Positions 23,180-32,868 of a DNA stretch of 49,330 bases are shown in pieces (positions within the stretch are counted from its first letter, which is position 1; the number at the start of each line of letters is the position of its first letter). The notes under the pieces are model-generated. The model ran no database searches, was not told where the DNA came from, and saw nothing but the letters and a program-made list of their open reading frames with translations. The DNA is from Crocosphaera sp. (lineage in GTDB: Bacteria; Cyanobacteriota; Cyanobacteriia; Cyanobacteriales; Microcystaceae), in the NCBI GenBank assembly GCA_030065205.1, contig JASJDN010000018.1:1-49330 (forward strand), written 5' to 3'. Both the position numbers and the translations under genes were made by a program.

Positions 23180-23965
23180 TTATAACTTAGTGCCACAAAT
23201 CTTACAAAAGTTAGCATCTCGGTCATGAAATTTTAAGCCACAATGGGAACAAGTTTGATTACCTTGTTGACTATTTTGTAAGAACTTTTGAGTCAAGATA
23301 CTTAGTTGCCAAGGAATTAACAAAATACCTGAAAAAATCATCATTACAGTTAAAATTCTTCCTCCTTCCGAGAGAGGAATAACGTCACCAAACCCTACCG
23401 TTGTCATAGTGACAACAGAGAAGTATAAAGCATCAAAAAACGTTTTAAAAACTTCTGGATTACTATGATGTTCAACTTGATAAATAGCTCCAGAATAAAT
23501 AAAAATTAAGGAGAATAAAATCAAAAATATTCTTACTAAAATAATTCCGTCTTCTGACTTTATTCTAAATAAAGATGTTTCAAAATTAATTAATCTCAAA
23601 AGTCTTAAGACTCGAAACCATCTCAGAATACGAATAAATCGAATATCAATAAAACCCATAAATAAAGGTAAAATTGAAAATAAATCAATAAAAGAAAAAA
23701 GACTAAAAACAAATTTTAGTTTTGATTTAGCACACCAAAAACGGATTAAATATTCAAGGGTAAATAAACTTAAAATAATATCATCTAAAGTTATCAAAAA
23801 CTTAAAAATTGATTCAGGTAAAGAATAAGTTTCTAAAACAAAGACAGCAGAAGATAATAAAATAAGCCCCAAAATTATCAAATTAATTGTAATTCCGATG
23901 GGGCTATTAAAATCATCTAAATAATGGGATATTTTGTCTTTAACTTTGAAGTGTTTAGCTTCCAT
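23180..23965 (-). CDS. Voltage-gated-type K+ channel with C-terminal zinc ribbon
   Basis: A 261-residue six-TM channel subunit. Segments: S1 about 23-46, S2 about 60-78, S3 about 85-105, S4 RFIRILRWFRVLRLLRL with regularly spaced Arg, S5, a pore loop with selectivity filter TTVGFGD, and S6. The filter is of K+ type. After S6 the tail ends in CSHCGLKFHDRDANFCKICGTKL, a double CxxC zinc ribbon with no cyclic-nucleotide or RCK domain. The start lies 6 bp after the gloB stop, so the two genes are very likely one operon. Confidence 0.88.
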   Translation of the reverse strand: MEAKHFKVKDKISHYLDDFNSPIGITINLIILGLILLSSAVFVLETYSLPESIFKFLITLDDIILSLFTLEYLIRFWCAKSKLKFVFSLFSFIDLFSILPLFMGFIDIRFIRILRWFRVLRLLRLINFETSLFRIKSEDGIILVRIFLILFSLIFIYSGAIYQVEHHSNPEVFKTFFDALYFSVVTMTTVGFGDVIPLSEGGRILTVMMIFSGILLIPWQLSILTQKFLQNSQQGNQTCSHCGLKFHDRDANFCKICGTKL

Positions 23966-23971
23966 TTTACG

Positions 23972-24745
23972 TTAAAAATTATCTTTCATCCCCCTGATTT
24001 TACCAAATACTCTCGCGGGATCATTCATTCCTGTTAGACTTTGTAAAGCCGGTTGATCCCATCTTAGAAAAGGATTGGTTTTTTTCTCCTCTCCTAATAG
24101 AGAAGGAACGGTAGGTTGATCATTTTCACGGGCTTTGATAACTTCTTGATAACGAGTTGTTAAATCACTGTTATCTTGATCAACTGTCACAGCAAATTTA
24201 AGGTTACTTAACGTATATTCATGGGCGCACCAAACGTGGGTATTATCCGGTAAGTTTCTTAGTTTACCTATGGATTGAACCATCTGTGCAGGTGTCCCTT
24301 CAAATAAGCGGCCACAACCTCCAGCAAAGATAGTATCCCCACAAAATAAGTCCCCTATTTCTTCTGATTCATGAGGGGGAAAATAATAAGCAATATGTCC
24401 ACGAGTATGACCTGGAACAAAGTAAACTTGTGCTGTTTTGCCAGCAAATTCTACTGTATCCCCTTCTTCTAAAAAGACTTGTTGTCCTGGAATTCTTCCT
24501 TGATCTTCTTTGCTTCCATATACACAAAGATTGGGGAATTTTTCCATGAGTTTTTTATTGGCTCCTACATGATCGGCGTGGTGATGGGTGTTGAAAATAG
24601 CCACTAATTTTGCTCCTAATTCATCTAAGCAATTTAACACCGGTTTCGCTTCTGCTGGATCAACCACAGCAGCCGTATTATTATCAGCATCGTGTAAGAG
24701 GAAAATGTAGTTATCAGATAGTGCGGGTAAGCGTTTAATTTCCAT
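23972..24745 (-). CDS. gloB: Hydroxyacylglutathione hydrolase (glyoxalase II)
   Basis: A 257-residue metallo-beta-lactamase-fold enzyme that hydrolyses S-lactoylglutathione in methylglyoxal detoxification. The metal motif [15 protein letters not shown] and the C-terminal [13 protein letters not shown] are all present; [11 protein letters not shown] near the end is the glutathione-binding region. An upstream in-frame start at 24802 would add 19 residues; the ATG at 24745 gives the usual [17 protein letters not shown]. Directly followed by the K+ channel gene, a notable pairing since bacterial glutathione-gated K+ efflux protects against methylglyoxal; here the link is only positional. Confidence 0.92.
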   Translation of the reverse strand: MEIKRLPALSDNYIFLLHDADNNTAAVVDPAEAKPVLNCLDELGAKLVAIFNTHHHADHVGANKKLMEKFPNLCVYGSKEDQGRIPGQQVFLEEGDTVEFAGKTAQVYFVPGHTRGHIAYYFPPHESEEIGDLFCGDTIFAGGCGRLFEGTPAQMVQSIGKLRNLPDNTHVWCAHEYTLSNLKFAVTVDQDNSDLTTRYQEVIKARENDQPTVPSLLGEEKKTNPFLRWDQPALQSLTGMNDPARVFGKIRGMKDNF

Positions 24746-25001
24746 AAAAATAATGGTTAACTTCTCTTCTATTTTATCCTGATGTCGAGCAGAATACCCC
24801 ATCCGTCTATACGTTGGGGTACTTCACATTGATAAGTATATAATTTTATTAAATATGTATTATATTTGTATTTTTAATATAACTGTTTTCTCGTCATTTT
24901 TACGAAAAAAGTAACATAGACTACCAAAATCTCGTCAAACTGTATCAATAGGATACATGATTTTGTCAAAAAATTTTGCATAAATTAACGAGACAATGGG
25001 G

Positions 25002-25031
25002 TTGACAGACCGTGCTACTTTTTTATACAAT
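25002..25031 (+). promoter_or_regulatory. Candidate strong promoter upstream of the DUF29 pair
   Basis: In the 419-bp gap between gloB and the DUF29 genes, TTGACA (25002-25007) and TACAAT (25026-25031) are spaced by 18 bases (TATACA with 16-base spacing is an alternative). This leaves a leader of about 130 bases to the ATG at 25165. The remainder of the gap is AT-rich with nothing else recognised. Confidence 0.55.
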
Positions 25032-25164
25032 AATGGACAGTGTTAGGTGTATGGGTAAAAAATATGTCTGCCTATAATGTCTTTTCAGGTGGGTAAGACA
25101 ATAGAAAAGTAAACAGTAACCTGTTGCTAAGTATTTAAGCTTAAACGAAGGTGTTAATTGAGTC

Positions 25165-25632
25165 ATGGTGGTCAAGAATGTGAACACACTCAAAGAGTTA
25201 TATGAAATTGACGATTATTTATGGATAAAAGAAACGGTTAAACTATTGAAGGGAAAACAGTTTGAGGAATTAGACGTAGAGAATTTAATTGAGGAGTTAG
25301 AGGACTTGGGGAGTGAGAAACGGCACAAGGTAGAGAGTTTACTAGAACAGATTATCCGTCATGTGCTGTTACTGGAATATTGGCAGGAAGAATATGATCG
25401 AAATTATCGACATTGGCAAGCAGAAATTGTGGGGTTTCGTACTCAAATTAATAAACGGATGACCACTAATTTTTATAATTATCTGGAGGGAAACTTATCA
25501 AAAATTTATCAACAGGCACGTAAATACGTAAAAGCTAAATCTGGGTTAGATACGTTTCCTCAAGACTGTGCTTATACCTTACAACAACTATTAGATGAAG
25601 ATTGGTTAATAACTGAGCATAATGAATTATGA
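25165..25632 (+). CDS. DUF29 family protein (copy 1)
   Basis: A 155-residue all-helical protein of DUF29, a family abundant in cyanobacteria and of unknown function. Signature: LYEIDDYLWIKETVKLLKGKQFEELDVENLIEELEDLGSEKRHKVESLLEQIIRHVLLLEYW, then FPQDCAYTLQQLLDEDWL. It overlaps the second copy by 4 bases (ATGA), so the two are translationally coupled. DUF29 genes often lie in mobile or stress-related regions. Confidence 0.9.
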   Translation: MVVKNVNTLKELYEIDDYLWIKETVKLLKGKQFEELDVENLIEELEDLGSEKRHKVESLLEQIIRHVLLLEYWQEEYDRNYRHWQAEIVGFRTQINKRMTTNFYNYLEGNLSKIYQQARKYVKAKSGLDTFPQDCAYTLQQLLDEDWLITEHNEL

Positions 25633-26084
25633 TAAACACAAAGACCCATAACCTCCAAAGATTGTATGAAATTGACGATTATTTATGGATAGAAGAAACA
25701 GTTAGACTTTTGAAGGAAAAAAGGTTTGAGGAATTAGACTTAGAAAATTTAATTGAGGAGTTAGAGGACTTGGGGAGTGAGAAACGGCATAAGGTAGAAA
25801 GCTTATTAAAGCAGATAATTTGTCATTTATTATTATTAGAGTATTGGGATACAGAATATGAAAGAAATTATCGACATTGCAGATCAGAGATTTTCAATTT
25901 TCGAGATCAGCTTAATGGTCGCATGACAACTAACTTTTATCAGTATCTAGAGGAAATTTTAACAAAAATCTATCAAAAAGCACTTAAATACGTACAACTT
26001 AAGTCAGGGTTAGATACGTTTCCTCAAAACTGTCCCTATACCTTACAACAACTATTAGATGAAGATTGGTTGCCAAAAAAATAG
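25629..26084 (+). CDS. DUF29 family protein (copy 2, tandem paralogue)
   Basis: A 151-residue DUF29 paralogue of copy 1 with the same start (TLK/NLQ..LYEIDDYLWI) and end (FPQNCPYTLQQLLDEDWL). Several DNA blocks are almost identical between copies, for example the run encoding IEELEDLGSEKRHKVES, while the middle has diverged. A recent tandem duplication is the simplest reading. Function unknown; convergent with fni, 7 bp away. Confidence 0.9.
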   Translation: MINTKTHNLQRLYEIDDYLWIEETVRLLKEKRFEELDLENLIEELEDLGSEKRHKVESLLKQIICHLLLLEYWDTEYERNYRHCRSEIFNFRDQLNGRMTTNFYQYLEEILTKIYQKALKYVQLKSGLDTFPQNCPYTLQQLLDEDWLPKK

Positions 26085-26091
26085 TCAGAAA

Positions 26092-27156
26092 CTAACCATT
26101 TTTATGATGTAAAGTCACTTGTTTTAACTCAGTTAAATTAGAAACACCGGCACAAAAAGCAGTAATTTTCAGGGTTTCTAAGAGGATTGAGAACTTATCA
26201 TAAACCGCTTGAGATTGATGGGTCGCAGCATCTAATAAAGGGGCTGCACTGCCCACTAATGTTGCTCCCAGTGCGATCGCTTTAGCTGCATCGATACCGT
26301 TACGAATACCCCCACTAGCAAACACGGGCAACTCTGGGACAGCTTGACGTACCTGCATCAAAGACATGGCTGTAGGAATACCCCAAGCGGCGAAACAATG
26401 AGCAATTTGACGACGACGGGGATCGTGTTGTCGGTGTGCTTCGACTTCACTCCAACTGGTTCCTCCGGCACCGGCCACATCAATGGCAGACACCCCACAG
26501 TCAGCCAAACGACGAGCAACTTTACCACTGATGCCGTTACCCACTTCTTTAGCAATAATAGGGACATCTAATCGAGTGGCTACTGCTGCTATTTTGTCAT
26601 AGAGTCCTTTCCAGTTGCGATCGCCTTCTGCTTGAACCGCTTCTTGGAGGGGGTTGAGATGGAGGATCAAAGCGTCGGCCTCGATCATGTCTACGGCTTT
26701 TTTCGCTTCATCGATGCCATAACCATAATTAAGCTGTACCGCACCTAAATTAGCAAATAAAAGAATATCAGGAGCAACTTGTCGTATTTTATAGGTTTTG
26801 CCTAAATTGGGCTGTTCAATGGCTGCTCGTTGGGACCCGACTCCCATAGCAATACCCAACGCTTGGGCTGCTTCTGCTAAATTGAGGTTAATAGTATGGG
26901 CCGAGTCTGTGCCTCCCGTCATACTACTGATGAGGAGAGGAGCTTTTAAGGTTTTGCCCCACAGTTGTAAGCTAAGGTCAACTTCATCAAGATCCACATC
27001 GGGAAGAGCATCATGTTCGATGAAAAATTGCTCAAACCCTGTGGTAATACCTTTACCTGTCACATTTTTTTCTAGAACAATATTAATATGATCGGCTTTT
27101 CTATTTTCGATTAAGGTAGGGGGAATAAGGGGAGATTCATTAACAGGGTGAGACAT
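26092..27156 (-). CDS. fni: Type 2 isopentenyl-diphosphate delta-isomerase
   Basis: A 354-residue FMN-dependent isomerase interconverting IPP and DMAPP for isoprenoid, carotenoid and phytol synthesis; cyanobacteria use this type. Motifs: [55 protein letters not shown] and [19 protein letters not shown] for FMN and substrate binding. Length is standard. It stands alone. Confidence 0.95.
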   Translation of the reverse strand: MSHPVNESPLIPPTLIENRKADHINIVLEKNVTGKGITTGFEQFFIEHDALPDVDLDEVDLSLQLWGKTLKAPLLISSMTGGTDSAHTINLNLAEAAQALGIAMGVGSQRAAIEQPNLGKTYKIRQVAPDILLFANLGAVQLNYGYGIDEAKKAVDMIEADALILHLNPLQEAVQAEGDRNWKGLYDKIAAVATRLDVPIIAKEVGNGISGKVARRLADCGVSAIDVAGAGGTSWSEVEAHRQHDPRRRQIAHCFAAWGIPTAMSLMQVRQAVPELPVFASGGIRNGIDAAKAIALGATLVGSAAPLLDAATHQSQAVYDKFSILLETLKITAFCAGVSNLTELKQVTLHHKNG

Positions 27157-27227
27157 GAGTTAAAGTAGGGGATATGGTTTTTTTTAGCTTATCTTAGCAA
27201 AAAAGAGAAATTAGGTAGAATTTTAAA

Positions 27228-27623
27228 ATGTATAAAGGTTTACAAACTTCTTTTCCTCAGTATTGGACAGGAATTTATCTGAGATTTTTGTCGATTTGTT
27301 TAGTTTATGGTGCTTTGGTTCATTGTAGTAATATTCTAAGTTTAGGGGATGTTTCTTGGTTAGAGACACCGCTTCATTGGCGATTAATGGATGTAATTTT
27401 ATTAATTTTCGATATTATTACCGCTATTAGTCTTTGGTTGCAATCTTTGGCTGGAGTCATCGCTTTTATTCTAGGAATGATTCTCTTACAGATTATTCCC
27501 TATACTCTGTTTTCTCAGTATTTTATCCTTAACCCAGAAGACATAGAGACGTTAAACGGTTTGCTAGATACTGAAATTATTTTAATAGTTATTTTAGTTA
27601 TTTTAATGGTCACCAAAAAATGA
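27228..27623 (+). CDS. Small integral membrane protein, unknown
   Basis: A 131-residue protein with three to four hydrophobic segments (about 19-40, 53-75, 77-97 and 113-128). No recognisable motif. Its stop overlaps the start of the alpha-mannosidase by 4 bases (ATGA), so the genes are translationally coupled. Similar small membrane proteins occur in other cyanobacteria as far as I recall, but no function is known. Confidence 0.7.
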   Translation: MYKGLQTSFPQYWTGIYLRFLSICLVYGALVHCSNILSLGDVSWLETPLHWRLMDVILLIFDIITAISLWLQSLAGVIAFILGMILLQIIPYTLFSQYFILNPEDIETLNGLLDTEIILIVILVILMVTKK

Positions 27624-30600
27624 AAATTAGTGAAACGATTGAACAATTACGTCAACTAACACAAGTTAATGTACAAAATGATTGGTTAGCAACTTCAGAA
27701 GACATAGACATCAATAACATTGATTTTTATAACTTAGACTTAATTACTGCAAACGAGAAGGGTTATTTAACTTGGGAAGCAGGAAGCAAAGTTAAATGGT
27801 TCATACAAAAATTTGTGATTCCTCAAGACTTAAATGGTTATGGTTTGCAGGGACTTGCTGTAAGATTATCCTTGGTTTGGTGGGCAAAAATAGCACAAAT
27901 CTTTGTCAATAGTAAGTTGGTACAAGAAGGAGATTTATTTGATTGTTTAGCCAGGGTTGTCTTAACTGAGTCTGCTGAAATAGGACAAGAATTTTTAGTT
28001 TGTTTACGGTTAGTCAGTCCCGGTCATGATATTGGTGCATTAATGAAGTCCCAATTGATTTATGAAAGTGAGTATAATAAGCTTGAACCTGGTTTTGTTG
28101 CTGATGAAATTGCTATTTTAGATAACTATTTATCTACGTTTGAACCTAAAAAACTAAACTTTTTAGAGGAAACAGTTAATCAGATTAATTGGAATTATGT
28201 TCAGGATAGCAACAAGTTTAATGATGAACTAATAAAGATAAGAAAACAGTTACAACCATTAAGAAATGATATTAAGCAACGTCATTTTAACATTGTTGGC
28301 CATGCTCATTTAGATATGGCTTGGTTATGGACAGTAGACGAAACCTGGGAAGTTGCAGAACGAACGTTTAGGTCAGTAATTAACTTACAACAAGAATTTA
28401 ATCACCTCACATTTTGCCATACAACCCCCGTTCTTTATGAATGGATAGAAAAAAATCGTCCAGAGCTTTTTAAACAGATTCAAGCCTCGTATAAAGCAGG
28501 TACATGGGAAATTTTAGGGGGGATGTGGGTGGAACCAGAGGTTAATTTAGTGTCAGGAGAATCTCTCGTTAGACAACTTTTGTATGGACAAAAATATATC
28601 AAAGAAAAATTCGGAAACATCACAGAAGTTGCTTGGCTACCTGACAGTTTCGGATTTTGTTTACAGTTACCGCAAATTTTTAAACAAAGTGGGATCAATT
28701 ATTTTGTTACTGGTAAACTTCACTGGAATAGTACCGTAGTCTTTCCCTATGGTGCCTTTTGGTGGCAATCCCTTGATAGCACACAATTATTAACCGTAAT
28801 GTCTCCCCCAAATGTGGAAGGTGTGATGACAACTCATCCCATGACCATGACCAATTATAGTGTGAAATGGGAACAACAAACGGGGTTAAAAGAAATACTA
28901 TGGATACCAGGAGTAGGTGATCATGGCGGTGGTCCCACCCGTGATATGGTAGAAGTCAGTCAACGTTGGAAACAGTCTCCTTTTTTCCCAAAAGTTGACT
29001 TTACAACGGCTAAAAGTTATCTCGATAAGGTTAAACATACGGTTGAACAAGGTTTAGAAATTCCTGTGTGGGATGATGAACTCTATTTAGATTTGCATCG
29101 CGGGTGTTATACCAGTCACGCTGATCAAAAATATTATAATCGTCGTAGCGAAGAATTATTATATCAAGCCGAGTTATGGTCATGTTTGGCTGCGATAATT
29201 GAAGGTAAAATGATAGATGATGAAGTTAAAAGTAACCTAGAGTTTGCTTGGAAAAAAGTCTTATTCAATCAATTCCATGATATTTTACCAGGAACCGCTA
29301 TTACGGATGTTTTTGTACAAGCTAATAAAGACTGGCAAGAAGTTCAAACTATAGGTAACCATATCTTACAATTTGCCTTAGAAAAGATTGTTTCTTATAT
29401 TCAAGTTCCCGCTATTACTGAAATTAAGGCAAAACCGATTATTATTTTTAACTCCCTCAACTGGCAACGTTCTGAAATAGTAGAAATTGACAACATTGAT
29501 GATAATTATGAGATTTATGACTTAGAAGGCAATCAATTAATAACTCAAGTTTCTCATGATAATAAGCTGTTATTTTTAGCTGAGGATATTCCATCTATAG
29601 GTTATCGTATTTTTTGGCTAGTTCCGAATCATGATAATCAAATCAAGCAAGAAACATTGCAGGAAAATGAAACTATTTTAGAAAATGAGTATTTAAGAGT
29701 AAAAATTAATCATAAAACAGGTAATATAGATAGTATTTATGACAAAAATAATAATCTAGAAGTTTTAAAAGGAGAAGGTAACCAATTACAAAGTTTTCAA
29801 GATCAAGGACAGTATTGGGATGCGTGGAATATTGATCCAAATTATAATAGTCATTCTTTACCAAATACAGAATTAAAATCTATAGAAACCCTAGAAACTG
29901 GACCTGTTCGATGGAAAGTGAGAGTAATCAGAAAACTCGGCACCTCAGAATTTACTCAAGATTATATCTTGCAGAAAAATTCAGCAATCTTGAAAATAAA
30001 AACCCAAGTTAATTGGCAAGAAAGCTATGTCTTAGTCAAAGCAGCATTCCCATTTAACTTAACAGCAGACTATAGCAGTTATGAAATTCCCTTTGGAACC
30101 ATTCAACGGACAAATTTTCCTAAAACCCCTTATGAAAAAGCTAAATGGGAAGTTCCGGCTTTACGATGGGCAGATTTGACCGATAATAGTAAAAACTATG
30201 GGGTAAGCTTGTTAAATGACTGTAAATATGGCTATGATAGTCAAAGCGATCGCCTGAGACTTACCCTATTAAAAAGTCCCCGATGGCCTGATCCCACTTG
30301 TGACATTGGAAATCATGAATTTACCTATGCTATTTATCCCCATCAAGGAGGTTGGGAAGAGGCAAAAACAGTTCAAAAAGCTCGTGAACTAAATATTCCC
30401 TTAAAAGTGATGATTCCTAATAAGATTAATAAACAAGGAACCTTACCCCTTATCTTTTCAGGTTTAAAAATAGAACCCGATAACTTGATTATCTCTGCCT
30501 TAAAACCCACAGAAGATGGAAGCAATCACTATATTTTACGCTGTTATGAATGCGAAGGAAAACCAGCTACAATGGAAATTGACAGTGATTTGAACTTAAA

Positions 30601-30694
30601 AGTAGGTCAAAGGGTAAACTTATTAGAAGAAGAAACGAATGATGAGAATCAAATAAAACCTTGGCAGATTAGTAGTTTTAAAGTCAGATTTTAA
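27620..30694 (+). CDS. Glycoside hydrolase family 38 alpha-mannosidase
   Basis: A 1024-residue GH38 enzyme that removes alpha-mannose residues; it resembles the cytosolic MAN2C1/MngB type. The catalytic domain (about 220-500) has HAHLDMAWLW with zinc ligands His228/230-Asp232, GTWEILGGMWVEPEVNL and the nucleophile Asp342 in WLPDSFGF. The middle helical domain has FNQFHDILPGTAITDV, also a family signature. The C-terminal beta domains (about 600-1024) are complete. No signal peptide. It is coupled to the small membrane gene and 19 bp before a DUF4112 gene. Substrate could be storage or cell-surface glycans; not shown. Confidence 0.92.
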   Translation: MKISETIEQLRQLTQVNVQNDWLATSEDIDINNIDFYNLDLITANEKGYLTWEAGSKVKWFIQKFVIPQDLNGYGLQGLAVRLSLVWWAKIAQIFVNSKLVQEGDLFDCLARVVLTESAEIGQEFLVCLRLVSPGHDIGALMKSQLIYESEYNKLEPGFVADEIAILDNYLSTFEPKKLNFLEETVNQINWNYVQDSNKFNDELIKIRKQLQPLRNDIKQRHFNIVGHAHLDMAWLWTVDETWEVAERTFRSVINLQQEFNHLTFCHTTPVLYEWIEKNRPELFKQIQASYKAGTWEILGGMWVEPEVNLVSGESLVRQLLYGQKYIKEKFGNITEVAWLPDSFGFCLQLPQIFKQSGINYFVTGKLHWNSTVVFPYGAFWWQSLDSTQLLTVMSPPNVEGVMTTHPMTMTNYSVKWEQQTGLKEILWIPGVGDHGGGPTRDMVEVSQRWKQSPFFPKVDFTTAKSYLDKVKHTVEQGLEIPVWDDELYLDLHRGCYTSHADQKYYNRRSEELLYQAELWSCLAAIIEGKMIDDEVKSNLEFAWKKVLFNQFHDILPGTAITDVFVQANKDWQEVQTIGNHILQFALEKIVSYIQVPAITEIKAKPIIIFNSLNWQRSEIVEIDNIDDNYEIYDLEGNQLITQVSHDNKLLFLAEDIPSIGYRIFWLVPNHDNQIKQETLQENETILENEYLRVKINHKTGNIDSIYDKNNNLEVLKGEGNQLQSFQDQGQYWDAWNIDPNYNSHSLPNTELKSIETLETGPVRWKVRVIRKLGTSEFTQDYILQKNSAILKIKTQVNWQESYVLVKAAFPFNLTADYSSYEIPFGTIQRTNFPKTPYEKAKWEVPALRWADLTDNSKNYGVSLLNDCKYGYDSQSDRLRLTLLKSPRWPDPTCDIGNHEFTYAIYPHQGGWEEAKTVQKARELNIPLKVMIPNKINKQGTLPLIFSGLKIEPDNLIISALKPTEDGSNHYILRCYECEGKPATMEIDSDLNLKVGQRVNLLEEETNDENQIKPWQISSFKVRF

Positions 30695-30713
30695 AGAACT
30701 AAGGAACTAAAAG

Positions 30714-31196
30714 ATGCCAAAATTATCTCCTCGTCAAAGAAAAGTAACTCGTCTTCATCAGCTTAGTCATGTATTGGATAAAGCCATCCCCATTCCAGGG
30801 ACAAAAGGTCGAATTGGATTAGATCCCATTTTAGGATTAATACCCGGTGGTGGGGACACCATAGCAGGTATATTATCGGCTTATATTATTTGGGAATCAG
30901 CACGAATGGGTTTAAGTCGGAAGGTGATTGGGCAAATGGTAGCTAACGTATTGTTAGATTCGTTAGCTGGTTCGGTCCCCGTAGTAGGGGACATCTTTGA
31001 TGTTACTTGGAAAGCCAATGTCAGAAATATCGAATTACTAGAACATCATTTGAACTACATTCCTGAAAATAAGAAAGTAAATCGACTTTTCTTGATTGGA
31101 TTAAGTATCGTTTTAATCCTAATTGTCTTAGCATTTACTCTTCTGACATTGACGATAGTAACGTGGTTATGGAAAAAAATTTTGGTTGGTCACTAA
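30714..31196 (+). CDS. DUF4112 membrane protein
   Basis: A 160-residue protein with the DUF4112 pattern: LDKAIPIPGTKGRIGLDPILGLIPGGGDTIAGILSAYIIWESARMG, then GSVPVVGDIFDVTWKANVRN. One strong membrane segment lies at about 125-150; two weaker ones are in the core. The family is widespread and of unknown function. It follows the GH38 gene by 19 bp and may be co-transcribed. Confidence 0.88.
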   Translation: MPKLSPRQRKVTRLHQLSHVLDKAIPIPGTKGRIGLDPILGLIPGGGDTIAGILSAYIIWESARMGLSRKVIGQMVANVLLDSLAGSVPVVGDIFDVTWKANVRNIELLEHHLNYIPENKKVNRLFLIGLSIVLILIVLAFTLLTLTIVTWLWKKILVGH

Positions 31197-31270
31197 AATT
31201 GTTGGAGGAAGGAATGAAAAAAAGATTAAAACTACTAGGCAAACGAAACGTTTTACGAATATAATTAACT

Positions 31271-31702
31271 ATGAAGATTTTAGTTGCTGTTGACTGTTCA
31301 GAATCTACTGCAAAAGTCGTTAATAAAGCCCAAGAAATGGCTAAAGCTTTGTCAGCAAAACTATGGCTGATTCATGTTGCCCAACCGGAACCCGATTTTG
31401 TGGGCTATGATACCGGTCCTCAAAGTGTTAGAGATTATGTAGCCGAAAGATTCCACGCTGAACATTCCCAAATTCAAGAAATAGCCGAAAAATTACGCCA
31501 TGAAGCCATAAAAACAACCGCTTTATTAATACAAGGTTCAACCGTAGAAACCATTATTAAAGAAGCGAAAAAACTAGAAATAGACATGATTATTATGGGA
31601 TCTCATGGACGTAACCCTATTTCTGAACTGTTTTTAGGTAGTGTAAGTAAGGGCGTGATTTCTCAGTCTAACTGTCCCATTTTAATTGTTCCCACTCATT
31701 GA
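31271..31702 (+). CDS. Universal stress protein (UspA family)
   Basis: A 143-residue single-domain Usp: MKILVAVDCSESTAK at the start and the ATP-binding G-x2-G-x9-GS motif as GSHGRNPISELFLGS near the end, followed by CPILIVP. ATP-binding Usp proteins act in stress adaptation in the cytosol. A 16-codon open frame with a good Shine-Dalgarno (31214-31264) lies just upstream. Confidence 0.93.
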   Translation: MKILVAVDCSESTAKVVNKAQEMAKALSAKLWLIHVAQPEPDFVGYDTGPQSVRDYVAERFHAEHSQIQEIAEKLRHEAIKTTALLIQGSTVETIIKEAKKLEIDMIIMGSHGRNPISELFLGSVSKGVISQSNCPILIVPTH

Positions 31703-31774
31703 ATGAAGTCAGAAGTCAAATATGAACAACATGACCTATTATTGCAAAGCCCAATTAATTTAATTAATCATTAA

Positions 31775-32539
31775 TTACTTTCCACTTAATTTAACTAAGC
31801 CAATGCCTCCAAAATATAATCCTAACACAGCCCCGGCTAATAACGATTGAGTCAACGGATCAGTAGAAGGGGTTAAAACTGCCCCTAAAATAACCGATCC
31901 CAAAACGATAACCCGCCATCCTTTTAACATTTGCTGAGAGGAGACAATCCCTAACTGTCCTAAAATTAATTGAATTACAGGAATTTGAAACGCAATGCCC
32001 GTACTAAACATTAATAATAAAACAAATTCAAAATAACGATCAATGGACCAAGATTGTTCAACCACATCGGCCCCGTAACTAATAAAAAAGTTTAGCGCAG
32101 CCGGAATTAACGCCCAATAAGAAAAGGCAATACCTGCAAAAAATAACACACTCGATCCCAACACCACTGGACCCAGTAAACGACGTTCTCGACGGGTTAA
32201 ACCAGGTAAAACAAACTGAATAATCTGATAAAGAATAAACGGACTGGCCAGCAATAAACCACTATAACCCGCTACCTTAATGGAAACAAAAAAGAACTCA
32301 CCGGGGGCCAACTGTAAAAACTTCACCCCTTGGGCTGGAATTTCTAGCCATCTGACTAAGGGTTTGACCACAAGAAAACAGCCTATCATGGCAACAACTA
32401 CGGCAATTAAGGCATAAAAAATACGCATCCGCAGTTCTTCGAGATGATCAAACAAAGACATCTCAAGTTCATCGGGAATTTCGTCGAGATAAGTTTCTTT
32501 TTCTGTTTCAGTAGAAGGTTTACTGTTAGTTTGGGTCAT
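31775..32539 (-). CDS. tatC: Sec-independent protein translocase subunit TatC
   Basis: A 254-residue six-TM protein, the substrate-binding core of the twin-arginine export system in the plasma and thylakoid membranes. Signature: [21 protein letters not shown], then [22 protein letters not shown] and [11 protein letters not shown]. The frame extends upstream to 32629, but those 30 residues derive from a hairpin repeat, and ATG 32539 ([15 protein letters not shown]) is the likely start. tatA/B are not adjacent. Confidence 0.94.
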   Translation of the reverse strand: MTQTNSKPSTETEKETYLDEIPDELEMSLFDHLEELRMRIFYALIAVVVAMIGCFLVVKPLVRWLEIPAQGVKFLQLAPGEFFFVSIKVAGYSGLLLASPFILYQIIQFVLPGLTRRERRLLGPVVLGSSVLFFAGIAFSYWALIPAALNFFISYGADVVEQSWSIDRYFEFVLLLMFSTGIAFQIPVIQLILGQLGIVSSQQMLKGWRVIVLGSVILGAVLTPSTDPLTQSLLAGAVLGLYFGGIGLVKLSGK

Positions 32540-32560
32540 AACATTTCTGGGATGGGTTGA

Positions 32561-32590
32561 CACTCCCCGAGCTAAAGGTACGGGGATTCT
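32561..32590. mobile_element. Hairpin resembling an IS200/IS605 end, upstream of tatC
   Basis: TCCCCG (32564-32569) and CGGGGA (32581-32586) form a hairpin with an 11-base loop in a context (GGGTTGACACTCCCCG..., CGGGGATTCTTCG) that I associate with ends of IS200/IS605-type elements in cyanobacteria. It lies 22 bp upstream of the tatC ATG, so it could alter the leader or act as its terminator/attenuator. No transposase is nearby. Confidence 0.4.
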
Positions 32591-32868
32591 TCGATTGGTT
32601 ACCCTAACAACAATAATTGAGCCAATCAACTCAAGTTTAACTTATTTTTTATTTTATAGTAATCGTGAGGGTCTATAAAGAGCGTAGAATTACTGAAAAG
32701 TTTGTAAAATTCCTTAACATAAAATCAACAATCAGGTTTAAATAATGATATGATTAAAATAAGAACTCATAAAATAAAATTTCAGAACTTAGCCAAGCAA
32801 TCCTTTGCTCAAGGAATCTGAGAAGGATTAAATCATTTTGGCTTTATTACGACTTAAATTAAACCCCT

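Noticed and set aside
26344..27091. Plus-strand open frames inside fni (26344-26571, 26798-27091)
   Set aside because: They are antisense to a fully supported gene and show no motif or ribosome-binding site.
32540..32629. Thirty-residue N-terminal extension of tatC
   Set aside because: The residues derive from the IS-end-like hairpin region, and the family start is at 32539.
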